Positions 1 through 9,349 of a DNA stretch of 64,000 nt are shown piece after piece (the first letter of the stretch is position 1; every line of letters begins with the position of its first letter). The stretch spans positions 41,076 to 105,075 of the forward strand of contig NZ_MWUJ01000014.1 of assembly GCF_002210225.1 (NCBI RefSeq), written 5' to 3'. A program made the position numbers and the translations under genes. The notes below the pieces were generated by a model. It ran no database searches. It saw nothing but the letters and a program-made list of their open reading frames with translations, and was not told the DNA's origin. This DNA is from Geofilum rhodophaeum. Its GTDB lineage: Bacteria > Bacteroidota > Bacteroidia > Bacteroidales > Marinilabiliaceae.

Positions 1-953
1 GTCTGCAAAGCGACTACGAAAGATTCAATACCCTTGCCGCCTCGGACAAGCTGCAACGCTTCCAGGAACTGGATCCTCTGGTACACTCCGGAGAATTTCA
101 AAAGAAAGTACGCGAATACAAGCGCAAGGAGTACAAGCAGAGCGAGGAATACCATCAAATAAAGGAACATAAGGCGCTGAGTAAGGACAAGGACCTGAAA
201 TGGTATCAGGCTACCAAAAGGAACTACCCCTTTAAGGAGCTTGAAAAATGGGAAATTACTTTTGAAGACGACTTCGACAGTGCGCGACTCGACAGCTCAA
301 AATGGATGACCTCCTACTACTGGGGCAAAGCCCTGATGAACGACTCCTACGTACTGGCGGGCGACAAGCAAAACTTCAACGACGACAACATTGAGCTGCG
401 CGACAGTATGGCACGCATCCACGTAAAAAAAGAAGAAAGCAAGGGCAAAGTTTGGGACACCACCCACGGCTTTTTAATTCACCCCTTTGCCTACAGCTCA
501 GGTTTGATCAGCACCAGCCAGAGTTTTCGCCAAAAACACGGCCGTTTCGAGGCCAAAATACGCTTCAGCAGCGCCTGGCCCCTCTTGCATGCCTTTTGGA
601 TGGTGGGCGAAAGCATGACCCCTCAAATCGACATCTTCAAAACCTCTTTCCGCAAGAATTCTCTGGTGGAATGCGGTCTGCATACCGGAGAAAAAGAGCA
701 GAAGAGCAGCAAAATGCGCAAAATTAACGGCGCTAAGTTTGCCGGCAACTTCTTTATTTACAGTCTCGAATGGTCGCCCGAAAGCCTTATTTGGCGCATC
801 AACGGCAAGGAGGTGCATCGGCAGACCAACAACATTCCGCAGGAAAGCATGTACCTGACCTTCAGCACTACCCTGCCAGCCGAACCAAAGGACAAGCAGG
901 TGCCGGGATTGATGGAAATTGACTGGGTCAGATGCTACCGGAAGAAGGACTAA
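1..953 (+). CDS. GH16-like protein, 5' end missing; catalytic acids replaced
   Basis: The reading frame is open from position 3 to the TAA at 951-953, so the gene begins left of the window. The first ~85 visible residues are charged and helical, with repeated short units around EYKRKEYKQSEEYHQIKEHK, probably a coiled coil or helical repeat. A lectin-like jelly roll follows, starting FEDDFDSARLDSSKW, which is the usual opening of glycoside hydrolase family 16 (laminarinase, agarase or xyloglucanase fold), and ends with EIDWVRCYRK, typical of the GH16 C-terminus. At the active-site strand, where GH16 enzymes have E-x-D-x-x-E, this protein reads QIDIFK (624-641): both catalytic glutamates are replaced. 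It is therefore probably a carbohydrate-binding or structural protein rather than a hydrolase. The downstream U32 gene starts inside its last 22 bases, which suggests co-transcription. Confidence 0.75.
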   Translation, partial: LQSDYERFNTLAASDKLQRFQELDPLVHSGEFQKKVREYKRKEYKQSEEYHQIKEHKALSKDKDLKWYQATKRNYPFKELEKWEITFEDDFDSARLDSSKWMTSYYWGKALMNDSYVLAGDKQNFNDDNIELRDSMARIHVKKEESKGKVWDTTHGFLIHPFAYSSGLISTSQSFRQKHGRFEAKIRFSSAWPLLHAFWMVGESMTPQIDIFKTSFRKNSLVECGLHTGEKEQKSSKMRKINGAKFAGNFFIYSLEWSPESLIWRINGKEVHRQTNNIPQESMYLTFSTTLPAEPKDKQVPGLMEIDWVRCYRKKD

Positions 954-2770
954 CTCGTACGCTCGAGCTCCTGGCCCCGGCCAGAGATGCCGACACAGGA
1001 ATTGCCGCAGTAGACCACGGAGCAGATGCCATTTACATAGGCGCCTCGCAATTTGGCGCACGCAAACAAGCCGGGAACTCCCTTCAGGAGCTGTCCCGGC
1101 TACTTGCCTATGCCCACCGCTTTAAGGCACGGGTGTACGTCACCCTCAACACCCTGTTGTACGACAACGAACTGGAAGCGGCGCATAAACTCATTTGGGA
1201 ACTTTACCAACTGGGCGCAGACGCCCTTATTGTGCAGGACATGGGCATTTTGCAAATGGACCTGCCTCCCCTGCCCCTGCATGCAAGCACGCAGACCAAC
1301 AACCGCAGCCTCGAGAAAGTACAATTTCTGGAACAGGCCGGTTTTCAGCAAGTGGTCCTGGCCCGCGAACTCAGTCTGCAACAAATTGCCCACATCAGCC
1401 AAAACACCCGTGTACCGCTCGAATTCTTTATCCATGGGGCCCTGTGTGTGTCGTACAGCGGACAATGTTACATGAGTCACCACCTGAACGGACGCAGCGC
1501 CAATCGTGGCGAATGCAGTCAACCCTGCCGCTTTGCCTACGACTTGCAGACCGAAGACGGCAAGACCCTGGTACGCGATCAACACCTCTTGTCGCTGAAG
1601 GATCTCAACCTGTCGCACCAACTGCAGCAGTTGGTGGATGCCGGCATCAGCAGCTTTAAAATTGAAGGACGTTTGAAGGATCCGGCCTATGTAAAAAACA
1701 TCACCGCCCATTACCGGCGTCTGCTCGATAACCTCATCGAGCAGGATGTCCGACTCCGTCGCAGCTCCTCCGGGAGGGTGCAAACCGCCTTCACACCCGA
1801 ACCACAAAAATCCTTCTCACGCGGCTTCACCACCTATTTTGTGGAAGGACGCCAAAAAAGCATCTGGTCGCCCCACACCCCCAAATCACTGGGCGAGAAA
1901 ATAGGACGGGTACGCAAGGTACAGTCCCACCACTTCGAACTGGAGAACGGAAATCTGCTGAACAACGGCGACGGACTCTGCTTTTTAAACCGGAAGCAGA
2001 AACTGGTGGGACTAAGAGCCTCGCGGGTGGAAGGACAGAAGGTGTATGGCGACCGGCTGCAGGAGCTTTATGCCGGAGCAGTAATCTACCGCAATCAGAA
2101 CAACGACTTTGAAAAGCAGGTCGATAAGAGTCGTGAGACCCGAAAAATAGCCATCCGACTGCTCCTGAAACAGCAAGGCAGCACCTTCAGTCTGCAATTG
2201 ACCGATGAAGACGGACTGCAAAGCGAGGTACAACAAACCTTTGTGGCGGAAGCGGCTGAAAAGGCTGAAAAATCGCTGCAACAAATCCAGCAACAACTGG
2301 CCAAATGGGGCGGCACCCCCTTCGCGTTGGAGAGTCTGGTGTGCGACTGGCAGCAAGTCCCCTTTTTACCCGCGGGCTTTCTCAACCAATTGCGTCGGCA
2401 AGCCGGCGAAAAGCACCTGCAACTGCGAGACGCCACCTACGAGCCACCACGCTTTGTGCTGCAACGCAGCACCCATCCCTACCCCGAAAACTGCAGCGAT
2501 TACCACAGCAACATCACCAACCAATTGGCCAGAGACTTTTACCGCCAGCACGGCTGTGAAACCCCTGCACCGGGTTTTGAACTGGAAGCACCCAAGGGTC
2601 CTAAAAAAGTCATGACCACCAAGCACTGCATTCGGCACGCCACCGACCAGTGCCCCAAAGAAAATCCCGGCGCTTCAGCAGCACCCTTGCTGCTGAAGTC
2701 CGGGAAAAACAACTACCGTTTAATTTTCGATTGTAAAAACTGTGAAATGCAGGTCTTTACACAGGATTAA
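932..2770 (+). CDS. U32 family protein (RlhA/TrhP-like RNA hydroxylation)
   Basis: 612 residues. The N-terminus (LELLAPARDADTGIAAVDHGADAIYIGA) and the central cysteine cluster (GALCVSYSGQC, then NRGECSQPCRFAY near residues 165-205) are the signature of the peptidase U32 family. In bacteria the studied members, RlhA (23S rRNA C2501) and TrhP (tRNA U34), are needed for prephenate-dependent hydroxylation of RNA bases; the old name collagenase-like protease is probably misleading. The length is close to RlhA, which carries an extra C-terminal domain, and is longer than TrhP. The extreme C-terminus has another group of cysteines and histidines (TTKHCIRHATDQC, then FDCKNCEM), probably part of an iron-sulfur site. 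The ATG at 932 overlaps the upstream gene by 22 bases. Which RNA is the substrate cannot be decided from sequence. Confidence 0.85.
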   Translation: MLPEEGLTRTLELLAPARDADTGIAAVDHGADAIYIGASQFGARKQAGNSLQELSRLLAYAHRFKARVYVTLNTLLYDNELEAAHKLIWELYQLGADALIVQDMGILQMDLPPLPLHASTQTNNRSLEKVQFLEQAGFQQVVLARELSLQQIAHISQNTRVPLEFFIHGALCVSYSGQCYMSHHLNGRSANRGECSQPCRFAYDLQTEDGKTLVRDQHLLSLKDLNLSHQLQQLVDAGISSFKIEGRLKDPAYVKNITAHYRRLLDNLIEQDVRLRRSSSGRVQTAFTPEPQKSFSRGFTTYFVEGRQKSIWSPHTPKSLGEKIGRVRKVQSHHFELENGNLLNNGDGLCFLNRKQKLVGLRASRVEGQKVYGDRLQELYAGAVIYRNQNNDFEKQVDKSRETRKIAIRLLLKQQGSTFSLQLTDEDGLQSEVQQTFVAEAAEKAEKSLQQIQQQLAKWGGTPFALESLVCDWQQVPFLPAGFLNQLRRQAGEKHLQLRDATYEPPRFVLQRSTHPYPENCSDYHSNITNQLARDFYRQHGCETPAPGFELEAPKGPKKVMTTKHCIRHATDQCPKENPGASAAPLLLKSGKNNYRLIFDCKNCEMQVFTQD

Positions 2771-2782
2771 GGGCGGGGCGAC

Positions 2783-4831
2783 CTAGCGGGGGAACCTGCA
2801 ACGCAGGCCCACTTTAAACCAACGGCCGGGCTGCTCCAGCTCGCCCAAATCGGCATAACGCACATCGGCCAGATTGGTCACCTCAGCATACACCTGCCAC
2901 CACGAACGGGCGTAACGCACCCGCACATCGGTGAGCCAAAAAGGCGAGTAAGCCACATCCGAGCCGGTGAGCGACGAACGGTAAAAACCCTCCCGATCGC
3001 GCCACTGCACATTCCACTGTGCCGAAAGGCCCGGTAGGCCCAGGGAGTGGGCCAGACTCACATTCAGCTTATTGCGCAGATGGTCGAGCACGTAGTACGA
3101 CTCATAGCCATCGCGCGCCTCTAAATCCTGCCAGACATAGGCATAAGTCGCCCGCAAATCCTGCAGCGGACCCTCCGACCACCATCCACGCAAGTCCACC
3201 TGCGCAGCCAGTTCCAGTCCCAAAGCCTCCACACGGTTAATGTTCGAGGTGGTATATTTGTCCTCCCCCGGCTGGCGTCCCCAGTCAATCATATTTTTAC
3301 CCACCCGGTAAAAGCCCCCCAGCTGCACATCGGCCGTTCGTGGCCGCCAGCGAAAGGAAGTCTCCACGGTACGCGCCTCCTCAGGCTGCAGGTTGGGGTT
3401 GCCCTGGTTGGTGGGACCGGAATAAAACAAATCGGTAAAAGTGGGCAAGCGCAAGGAATGGTTGTACGAAGCCATCCACTTGAGCTCAGGCAACAGCCAG
3501 TAGCTGACATCCACGCCCGGAAACCAATCGAGGCCATAGCCACTCTGCGAAGCCCGGTTGAGCAAGACCCCGCCCGAAAGGTTAAAGCGCCCCAGCAGTA
3601 CATTGTGCTCGGCAAAAATGGAAATATTGCCCCGGTGAAAGTGGCGCGTAAACTGGCCCTCCGGCTCGCCGGGCACTTCCATAGGGGCATCCATAGGCAA
3701 GCCCAATACATTGCTCCAAACAGCCTCACCCCTCACCTCGCCGCCCAGCGAAGTGGTACCTGCCGCCCAGCTGGTAGAGGCATTGACCGAAGCCCCTGCC
3801 ACATCGGTCATGTGGTAATTGTGTCCCTGGTACCAATCGGGCCGCTCGTAACCCTTCCTGAACAATTCAAAGCGATCGTGGTGTCGTCGCCAATACACAG
3901 TGGGGCGCAGCTTAATGCGCCCCCCGCTTTCCATCGACAAGGCCCCAAACAGCGTGCGGGTAGCCTCAAACTGGTTGGGGTAGGTGGCCGAGTAGAAGGA
4001 ATTGGCCCCAAAATCCTTTTCGTTGTAGCCCAACTGAAGCAACAACTTATCCGAGCCCAGTTTCAACTGACCCGAATAAAAAAGATTCAGCAAGTCAAAA
4101 TCGGTATTGGCCCGGTACCCGTCGCTGCCTCCTTTCTGCACCGCCAGGTAATGGCCCAAAGCACCGCTTTGGGCACGCACGGACGCTGAGGTACTGTAAA
4201 GGGCGTGACTGCCGCCTTGCAGCGACACCTCCACGCCCTGTCCTTTGGCCTCCGTCGTTATAAAATTAATGGCCCCATTAAAGGCATTGGGACCATATAC
4301 CCGGGCAGCCGGACCCTGAAGGACCTCTACCCGGTCGATCGACGCTAAGTCTACCGGCAAATTAAGGGCGTGATGCCCGGTTTGCGGATCGGTAATATTA
4401 ACCCCGTTGAGCAGAATCATCACCTGATCAAACGACCCGCCGCGCATACTCACATCGGCCTGCATACCCAGCGGTCCCCGCTCCCGCACATCCACACTGG
4501 CGGCCATGCGCAGCAACTCAGGCACACTCTGCACCGGCATACTTTCGATTTGGGCCCTCGACAGCACAGTAACCACCCGTCCCGCCTCAGCGTATAAGGT
4601 TGGGGCGCGACGCCCCGCCACTTCCACCTCGTCGAGACGAATTTTAGTATTGATCGAATCGGTTTCGGTGGCGGCAAAGGTCGACAAATAGCCCAGACAG
4701 GTAAAATAACTCAGCACCAAGGCGCCGATGCGCACTTCGCGTCGCAGCGAAGCAAAAACGGCATAGCCGGTATGCTTCCATTGCTTAAAATAAACCAAGC
4801 CCTTAAGGGCAGAAAATAATTTCTTCTTCAT
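2783..4831 (-). CDS. TonB-dependent outer-membrane receptor
   Basis: 682 residues. After an unusually long N-terminal lead (about 55 residues, containing GYAVFASLRREVRIG, a segment reminiscent of leads on Bacteroidota BtuB-type receptors) comes a plug domain: VEVAGRR, then VTVLSRAQIESMPVQSVPELL, DVSMRGGSFDQVMILLNGV and IDRVEVLQGPAARVYGPNAFNGAINF. The rest is rich in alternating aromatic strands and ends in a short barrel strand (GRWFKVGLRCRFPR). It would import a scarce ligand across the outer membrane using the proton-motive force. It lacks the SusC-type carboxypeptidase-like domain, so a small cofactor or metal chelate (cobalamin or siderophore) is likelier than an oligosaccharide. No TonB-box or riboswitch was identified. 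It is convergent with the U32 gene (12-base gap) and divergent from the gene at 4991. Confidence 0.88.
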   Translation of the reverse strand: MKKKLFSALKGLVYFKQWKHTGYAVFASLRREVRIGALVLSYFTCLGYLSTFAATETDSINTKIRLDEVEVAGRRAPTLYAEAGRVVTVLSRAQIESMPVQSVPELLRMAASVDVRERGPLGMQADVSMRGGSFDQVMILLNGVNITDPQTGHHALNLPVDLASIDRVEVLQGPAARVYGPNAFNGAINFITTEAKGQGVEVSLQGGSHALYSTSASVRAQSGALGHYLAVQKGGSDGYRANTDFDLLNLFYSGQLKLGSDKLLLQLGYNEKDFGANSFYSATYPNQFEATRTLFGALSMESGGRIKLRPTVYWRRHHDRFELFRKGYERPDWYQGHNYHMTDVAGASVNASTSWAAGTTSLGGEVRGEAVWSNVLGLPMDAPMEVPGEPEGQFTRHFHRGNISIFAEHNVLLGRFNLSGGVLLNRASQSGYGLDWFPGVDVSYWLLPELKWMASYNHSLRLPTFTDLFYSGPTNQGNPNLQPEEARTVETSFRWRPRTADVQLGGFYRVGKNMIDWGRQPGEDKYTTSNINRVEALGLELAAQVDLRGWWSEGPLQDLRATYAYVWQDLEARDGYESYYVLDHLRNKLNVSLAHSLGLPGLSAQWNVQWRDREGFYRSSLTGSDVAYSPFWLTDVRVRYARSWWQVYAEVTNLADVRYADLGELEQPGRWFKVGLRCRFPR

Positions 4832-4899
4832 ACAAATACGACATTAAAAATTAAAACAAATGCAAGGGCCAAACGGTAGTCCAAGGCAGTTGCAGAGCG

Positions 4900-4907
4900 C
4901 AAATATA
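4900..4907 (-). promoter_or_regulatory. Candidate -7 promoter box for the TonB receptor
   Basis: On the minus strand this reads TATATTTG, an exact match to the Bacteroidota -7 consensus TAnnTTTG, about 70 bases before the receptor ATG. No TTTG was found at the expected -33 position, so the call rests on one box. Confidence 0.4.
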
Positions 4908-4941
4908 CACATAAAGCAAAGGCGCTCTCCCTTAAAATTCC

Positions 4942-4949
4942 TACATTTG
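4942..4949 (+). promoter_or_regulatory. Candidate -7 promoter box for the 4991-10381 gene run
   Basis: TACATTTG matches TAnnTTTG exactly. Transcription would begin near 4955, which leaves a leader of about 36 bases before the ATG at 4991 and makes the earlier possible start at 4961 unlikely. No clear -33 element. Confidence 0.45.
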
Positions 4950-4990
4950 AACTACCTTTATTGGCACAAGTATTGCTAAACAGCTTAAAC

Positions 4991-6070
4991 ATGAATACAA
5001 TAAAAGCACTTTTCCCATTCCTCTTGCTGGCGCTCGTTTTTCCGGCAAAGGATCTGCAGGCGCAGGACCAGGTGCAAGACCAAGCCCGCCGGCAGCACCA
5101 GACCCGCGACGATCAGTTTGCTGCAGCCGACGTGCAAAGTCTCAGCATCACAAACCGTCACGGCAGCATTTTTTATACGGGGTGGAACAAAGAGGAGGTC
5201 ACCGTGCGCGTCCGCATTTGGGTAGAAGCGCCCAACCAGACGCTGGCCGAAGAAGTCCTGAACCTAATCACCGTATTGCAAGTCCCTGGCGGTAAGCAGC
5301 TCGATTACCGGACGGTGTTCGCCGATGAATTTTTCTCCAATTACCCCTTCGGCATCGACTACCACATTTATGGGCCCGATACGCTCGGACTGAAGCTCAT
5401 CAATCGCCTGGGCAAGATCCAGCTCGAAAACTATAAGGGCCGTGCCCGGGTGGAGCTGAACTTCGGCAATTTTGAAATCAAGGATGAAAAAAGTCTGCCC
5501 GACTCACTTCACATTCAACTGACCAATGGCAATCTGAACCTGCAACAACTGCGTACGGCCAACATCCAGCACAGCAACGGCAAAGTGACCCTTGGCAAAG
5601 CCGAACAGCTGCAAATGCAGGCCGATTTCAGCACCATTCAAATCAAACAAGTGGCCGACCTGCAACTGGAGGCTACAACCAGCCATATTCAAATAGAAGA
5701 AGCGACCCATATTCAGGGTCACACCAGCAACAGCGAGCTGGAAATTGCCTACCTTGTAAGGGGTGGATTTTTAGAAATGGAACGCGGTGAAATACAAATC
5801 AAGCGCCTCAGCAACGCCATTCACGAACTGACCCTGGCCGGAAATCACACCAACATGCGCCTGCACACCGACAAAAACATGGATTATAATCTGCACGGAC
5901 AAATCATCGATGGCAAATTACATTTTCCCGACAGCAAACAAATTACTATTTTAAGGGAAAATAATCTGCTGACCTTTTCGGCCAAAGCAAAGGTTAGACC
6001 GGCCAACGGGAATGCACCTGCCCTGATTCTTCTGAACAACAACAGCGACATTCACGTTTTAAACAAATAG
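4991..6070 (+). CDS. Secreted adhesin-like protein (DUF4097/GIN-domain type)
   Basis: 359 residues from the ATG at 4991, chosen because it opens a good signal peptide (MNTIKALFPFLLLALVFPAKDLQAQ); an upstream in-frame codon at 4961 would precede it with a non-signal stretch. The mature part begins with a QDQ-rich segment. Repeating short beta-strand units then follow (for example LQQLRTANIQHSNGKVTLGKAEQLQMQADFS, here read as parts), typical of DUF4097/auto-transporter adhesin head domains, which form a beta-helix or beta-solenoid. There is no catalytic signature, and the role in these bacteria is not established. It is the first gene of a tight run: 19 bases separate it from the aminopeptidase gene. 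Confidence 0.6.
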   Translation: MNTIKALFPFLLLALVFPAKDLQAQDQVQDQARRQHQTRDDQFAAADVQSLSITNRHGSIFYTGWNKEEVTVRVRIWVEAPNQTLAEEVLNLITVLQVPGGKQLDYRTVFADEFFSNYPFGIDYHIYGPDTLGLKLINRLGKIQLENYKGRARVELNFGNFEIKDEKSLPDSLHIQLTNGNLNLQQLRTANIQHSNGKVTLGKAEQLQMQADFSTIQIKQVADLQLEATTSHIQIEEATHIQGHTSNSELEIAYLVRGGFLEMERGEIQIKRLSNAIHELTLAGNHTNMRLHTDKNMDYNLHGQIIDGKLHFPDSKQITILRENNLLTFSAKAKVRPANGNAPALILLNNNSDIHVLNK

Positions 6071-6089
6071 TCAAACAAAAATCACAGCT

Positions 6090-7868
6090 ATGCAAATATC
6101 TGAGCGACTCCTGGCCCTTCGAAACAAAATGGACGCCCTGGGCGTGGAAGCATGTATCATTCCTTCCGGTGACCCGCACTTAAGCGAGTACCCTTCAGAA
6201 CATTGGAAAATACGGGAATGGTTCAGCGGGTTTACCGGTTCGGCCGGTACCCTGGTGGTAACCACCGAAGAAGCGGGTTTGTGGACCGACTCCAGGTATT
6301 TTTTACAGGCAGAGGACGAGCTCGATGCCCAATGCATTCAGCTGTTCAGAGAAGGCGACCCGGGCGTACCCGATTACACCCAATGGCTGGGTGAAGTGCT
6401 CATGCCCGGCAGTAAAGTAGCTGTCAACGGAGAAACCGTTTCGGTAAGCCTCCTGCGTCGCATCAGTCGCGAATTGCGCACCGCCCAGGTCAGCGTAGAT
6501 GCGTCCCATGCGGCAGCTGAAGAAGTTTACGACGGGCGTCCCCCCATCCCCGAAAACGAAGTATTTCTGCACGAAGAAAAGTGGTGTGGCGCCAGTCGCT
6601 CCGAAAAACTGGAACAGGTGCATCAAATCATGCGCAAAAGCGGTGCCAGTCACTACATCAGTGCAGCCCTCGACGAAATTGCCTGGGTCCTTAACCTGCG
6701 GGGCAACGACGTTCCCTACAATCCGGTATTTCACGCCTTCATGATCGTAGAAACCAGTCAGGTCAAACTCTTCATCAACCCGCACAAGCTGACGGCCCAG
6801 ATTGCACGTAAGCTGGAGGCCGACAACATTAAAGTGTCCCTTTACGAAGAAATTTACAAGCACATCCGCCACATTCCTGAAGACGCCACCGTGCTCTTGG
6901 ATCCGGACCGGACCAACTCCGCCATCTTCGCGGCACTCTCCCCCAAGGTCACCAAAAAAGAACAACTCAGTCCCCTTACCCGCCTCAAAGCCCAAAAATC
7001 GGACACCGAGGTACAGCACCTGCGCGAGACCCTGCTCAACGACGGAGTAGCCATGGTGCATTTCCTAAAATGGCTCGAAGACCATGTGGGTAAAGAAAAA
7101 ATCACCGAGCTCTCCGCAGCCCAAAAACTCAAGTCCTTCCGCGCTGCCCAGCCCGGATTCGTCGGCGAATCCTTCGGAACCATCTCCGGCTATGGGGGGC
7201 ACGGCGCCATTGTACATTACAGTGTAAATGAAGAAAGCGATGTTGAATTGAAGCCCGAAGGACTCTACCTCATCGATTCCGGGGGCCAATACCACGGCGG
7301 TACCACCGACATCACACGTACCGTGCCCTTGGGTAAGTTTCCGGAGCAGGCACGCACCGACTACACCCTTGTACTGAAGGGGCACATTGCCCTGGCCTGT
7401 GCCGTATTTCCCAAAGGGACCCGAGGCGTCCACCTCGACATACTTGCACGCAAAGCCTTATGGGAGCATGGTCTCAACTACGGACACGGTACCGGGCACG
7501 GCATCGGCTACTTCCTTAACGTGCACGAGGGACCACAGAGCATCCGACCGCAAGACAACGGCATTGAAATGGAGCCCGGTATGATCAGCTCCAACGAGCC
7601 CGGGGTATACCGACGCGACCAATACGGCATTCGCATCGAAAACCTGATCCTCAGTCGCGTAAAGCAAGAAAGTGAATTCGGCACCTTTATGGACTTTGAA
7701 ACACTAACGCTTTGTCCCATCGACAGCCGACTGGTCGATACCAGCTTACTCACACCCGATGAAAAAGCCTGGTTCAACAATTACCACCAAGGCGTTTACG
7801 AGCAATTGGCACCGCGTCTCGACCAGGACCACCAACAGTGGTTGAAAGAAAAAACCAAAGCAATTTAA
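6090..7868 (+). CDS. Xaa-Pro aminopeptidase (M24B, aminopeptidase P)
   Basis: 592 residues, the three-domain long form of aminopeptidase P. The N-terminal creatinase-like domain contains YPSEHWKIREWFSGFTGSAG and LWTDSRYFLQAEDEL, followed by a second creatinase-like domain (residues ~165-300). The C-terminal metallopeptidase domain has the dinuclear metal ligands in order: Asp in LIDSGGQYHGGTTDITRT (two Asp), His in GTGHGIGYFLNVHEGP, and Glu in ISSNEPGVYR and GIRIENL. It removes an N-terminal residue that precedes proline, normally in the cytoplasm; no signal peptide is present. It lies inside a run of genes whose other products are exported, so its link to them may be transcriptional only. 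Confidence 0.93.
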   Translation: MQISERLLALRNKMDALGVEACIIPSGDPHLSEYPSEHWKIREWFSGFTGSAGTLVVTTEEAGLWTDSRYFLQAEDELDAQCIQLFREGDPGVPDYTQWLGEVLMPGSKVAVNGETVSVSLLRRISRELRTAQVSVDASHAAAEEVYDGRPPIPENEVFLHEEKWCGASRSEKLEQVHQIMRKSGASHYISAALDEIAWVLNLRGNDVPYNPVFHAFMIVETSQVKLFINPHKLTAQIARKLEADNIKVSLYEEIYKHIRHIPEDATVLLDPDRTNSAIFAALSPKVTKKEQLSPLTRLKAQKSDTEVQHLRETLLNDGVAMVHFLKWLEDHVGKEKITELSAAQKLKSFRAAQPGFVGESFGTISGYGGHGAIVHYSVNEESDVELKPEGLYLIDSGGQYHGGTTDITRTVPLGKFPEQARTDYTLVLKGHIALACAVFPKGTRGVHLDILARKALWEHGLNYGHGTGHGIGYFLNVHEGPQSIRPQDNGIEMEPGMISSNEPGVYRRDQYGIRIENLILSRVKQESEFGTFMDFETLTLCPIDSRLVDTSLLTPDEKAWFNNYHQGVYEQLAPRLDQDHQQWLKEKTKAI

Positions 7869-7894
7869 ACAAACCAAACGATTTGTCTTTTATC

Positions 7895-9313
7895 ATGAGA
7901 AAACATATCGCTCTTTTGTTGTTGCTGGCAGCTGCAGTCGTCCTACCGGCGACTGCAGCCCAGGGGCACAACATTCAGGTACAACTCAACGGCTTTCAAA
8001 ACCAGGAATTAATCCTGGGCTATTACTTCAACAAGCGCATGTACGTAACCGACACCGTACCCATCAGCGGGACGGGACTGGCCGTGTTTCAACAAGAAGA
8101 AGCCCTGCCGGGGGGATTGTATTTGTTTTACCTGCCCAACGGCAAGTATTTTGACGTTCTCATTAACGACGAACAAAACTTCAGCATCCAAACAGACACA
8201 GCCGATTTGGTTGGAAAAATGCAAATCACCGGCTCCAAAGAGTCCAGCCTGTTTCTCGACTACCAGCGCTTTTTAATGCAAAAACAAAAAGAGTCCGAAG
8301 CGCTGCGCAACGAAATTAAAGCCAACGAGGGACAACAAGCCAGGGTGGCCGACCTGAGCCAACAACTGCAAAAGGTCAACCAGGAAGTGTCCGACTATTG
8401 GGATCGCGTTATGCAAGAGCACCCCGGAACCTTCTTTGCCAGCTTCATAAAAGCTATGAAAGACCCGGAGATTCCCGATTTTGAGGTACCCGCCAATACC
8501 TCCAATCCCGACTCAGTGCTGCAGGTCAAACGTTACCACCATTACCGAGCACATTATTTCGACAATATTGATTTTCAGGACGAAAGACTTTTGCGCACAC
8601 CCTTCTTTGTCAATAAACTGGAGCAGTATTTCGATCGATTACTGCCTCAGATTCCCGACACCGTGAGCGAGGCTTCCATTCATCTCATTGAACAAAGTCG
8701 CGGCAACGACGAAATGTTCCGCTTTTTGGTACAATTCCTCTTCAATCGTGCCAACGAAAGCAAAATTATGGGTATGGATGCCGCCATGGTCGCCCTGGCT
8801 GAGCGCTACTATCTTTCGGGCGAAGCCTACTGGTCGACCGACGAATTTTTGGAACAACTGCGCACCCGGGTTCGTGAAATTAAACCAACACTGCTGGGCA
8901 ATACCGCACACGACCTGCAAATGGAAAGTCTCGACGGCGCCATCTACCGTTTGCACGAAGTACAGGCTCCCGTAACTATCCTGGTCTTTTACGAACCCTC
9001 CTGCGGACACTGTAAAACCGCCATACCCAAACTGTATAAGGACGTATTTTTACCCTACCGGGAGAAAGGCGTTCAGGTTTTTGCGGTTTACAGCATGGCC
9101 GACAAAGAAGAGTGGCAGGGTTTTGTGGATCAACACGGCATGTACGATTGGATCAATGTGTACGATCCTTACCATCAGACCCGATTTAGAGCCTATTACG
9201 ACATCCGTTCCACCCCCATGATTTATGTCCTCGATCGCGACAAGAAAATTGCGGCCAAGCGCCTCGATGTGGAACAATTGCCGGGCTTCATCGATCACCT
9301 GCTGAAGCAATAA
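7895..9313 (+). CDS. Periplasmic thioredoxin-like oxidoreductase with DUF4369/DUF5106-type N-terminus
   Basis: 472 residues from the ATG at 7895, which starts a signal peptide (MRKHIALLLLLAAAVVLPATAAQ); the frame is open further upstream into the aminopeptidase gene, but that part has no signal sequence. Residues ~25-125 look like the small beta domain found before Bacteroidota thioredoxins (PGGLYLFYLPNGKYFDVLIND), followed by a long helical segment (~125-330). The C-terminal thioredoxin fold carries the redox motif CGHC in FYEPSCGHCKTAIPKL and the cis-proline region RSTPMIYVLD. It probably reduces or rearranges disulfides in the periplasm. The gap to the upstream gene is 26 bases, so it is probably in the same operon. 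Confidence 0.85.
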   Translation: MRKHIALLLLLAAAVVLPATAAQGHNIQVQLNGFQNQELILGYYFNKRMYVTDTVPISGTGLAVFQQEEALPGGLYLFYLPNGKYFDVLINDEQNFSIQTDTADLVGKMQITGSKESSLFLDYQRFLMQKQKESEALRNEIKANEGQQARVADLSQQLQKVNQEVSDYWDRVMQEHPGTFFASFIKAMKDPEIPDFEVPANTSNPDSVLQVKRYHHYRAHYFDNIDFQDERLLRTPFFVNKLEQYFDRLLPQIPDTVSEASIHLIEQSRGNDEMFRFLVQFLFNRANESKIMGMDAAMVALAERYYLSGEAYWSTDEFLEQLRTRVREIKPTLLGNTAHDLQMESLDGAIYRLHEVQAPVTILVFYEPSCGHCKTAIPKLYKDVFLPYREKGVQVFAVYSMADKEEWQGFVDQHGMYDWINVYDPYHQTRFRAYYDIRSTPMIYVLDRDKKIAAKRLDVEQLPGFIDHLLKQ

Positions 9314-9349
9314 TACAGGCTTCACAGCTCACCCAAGCAACAGCTGAAA

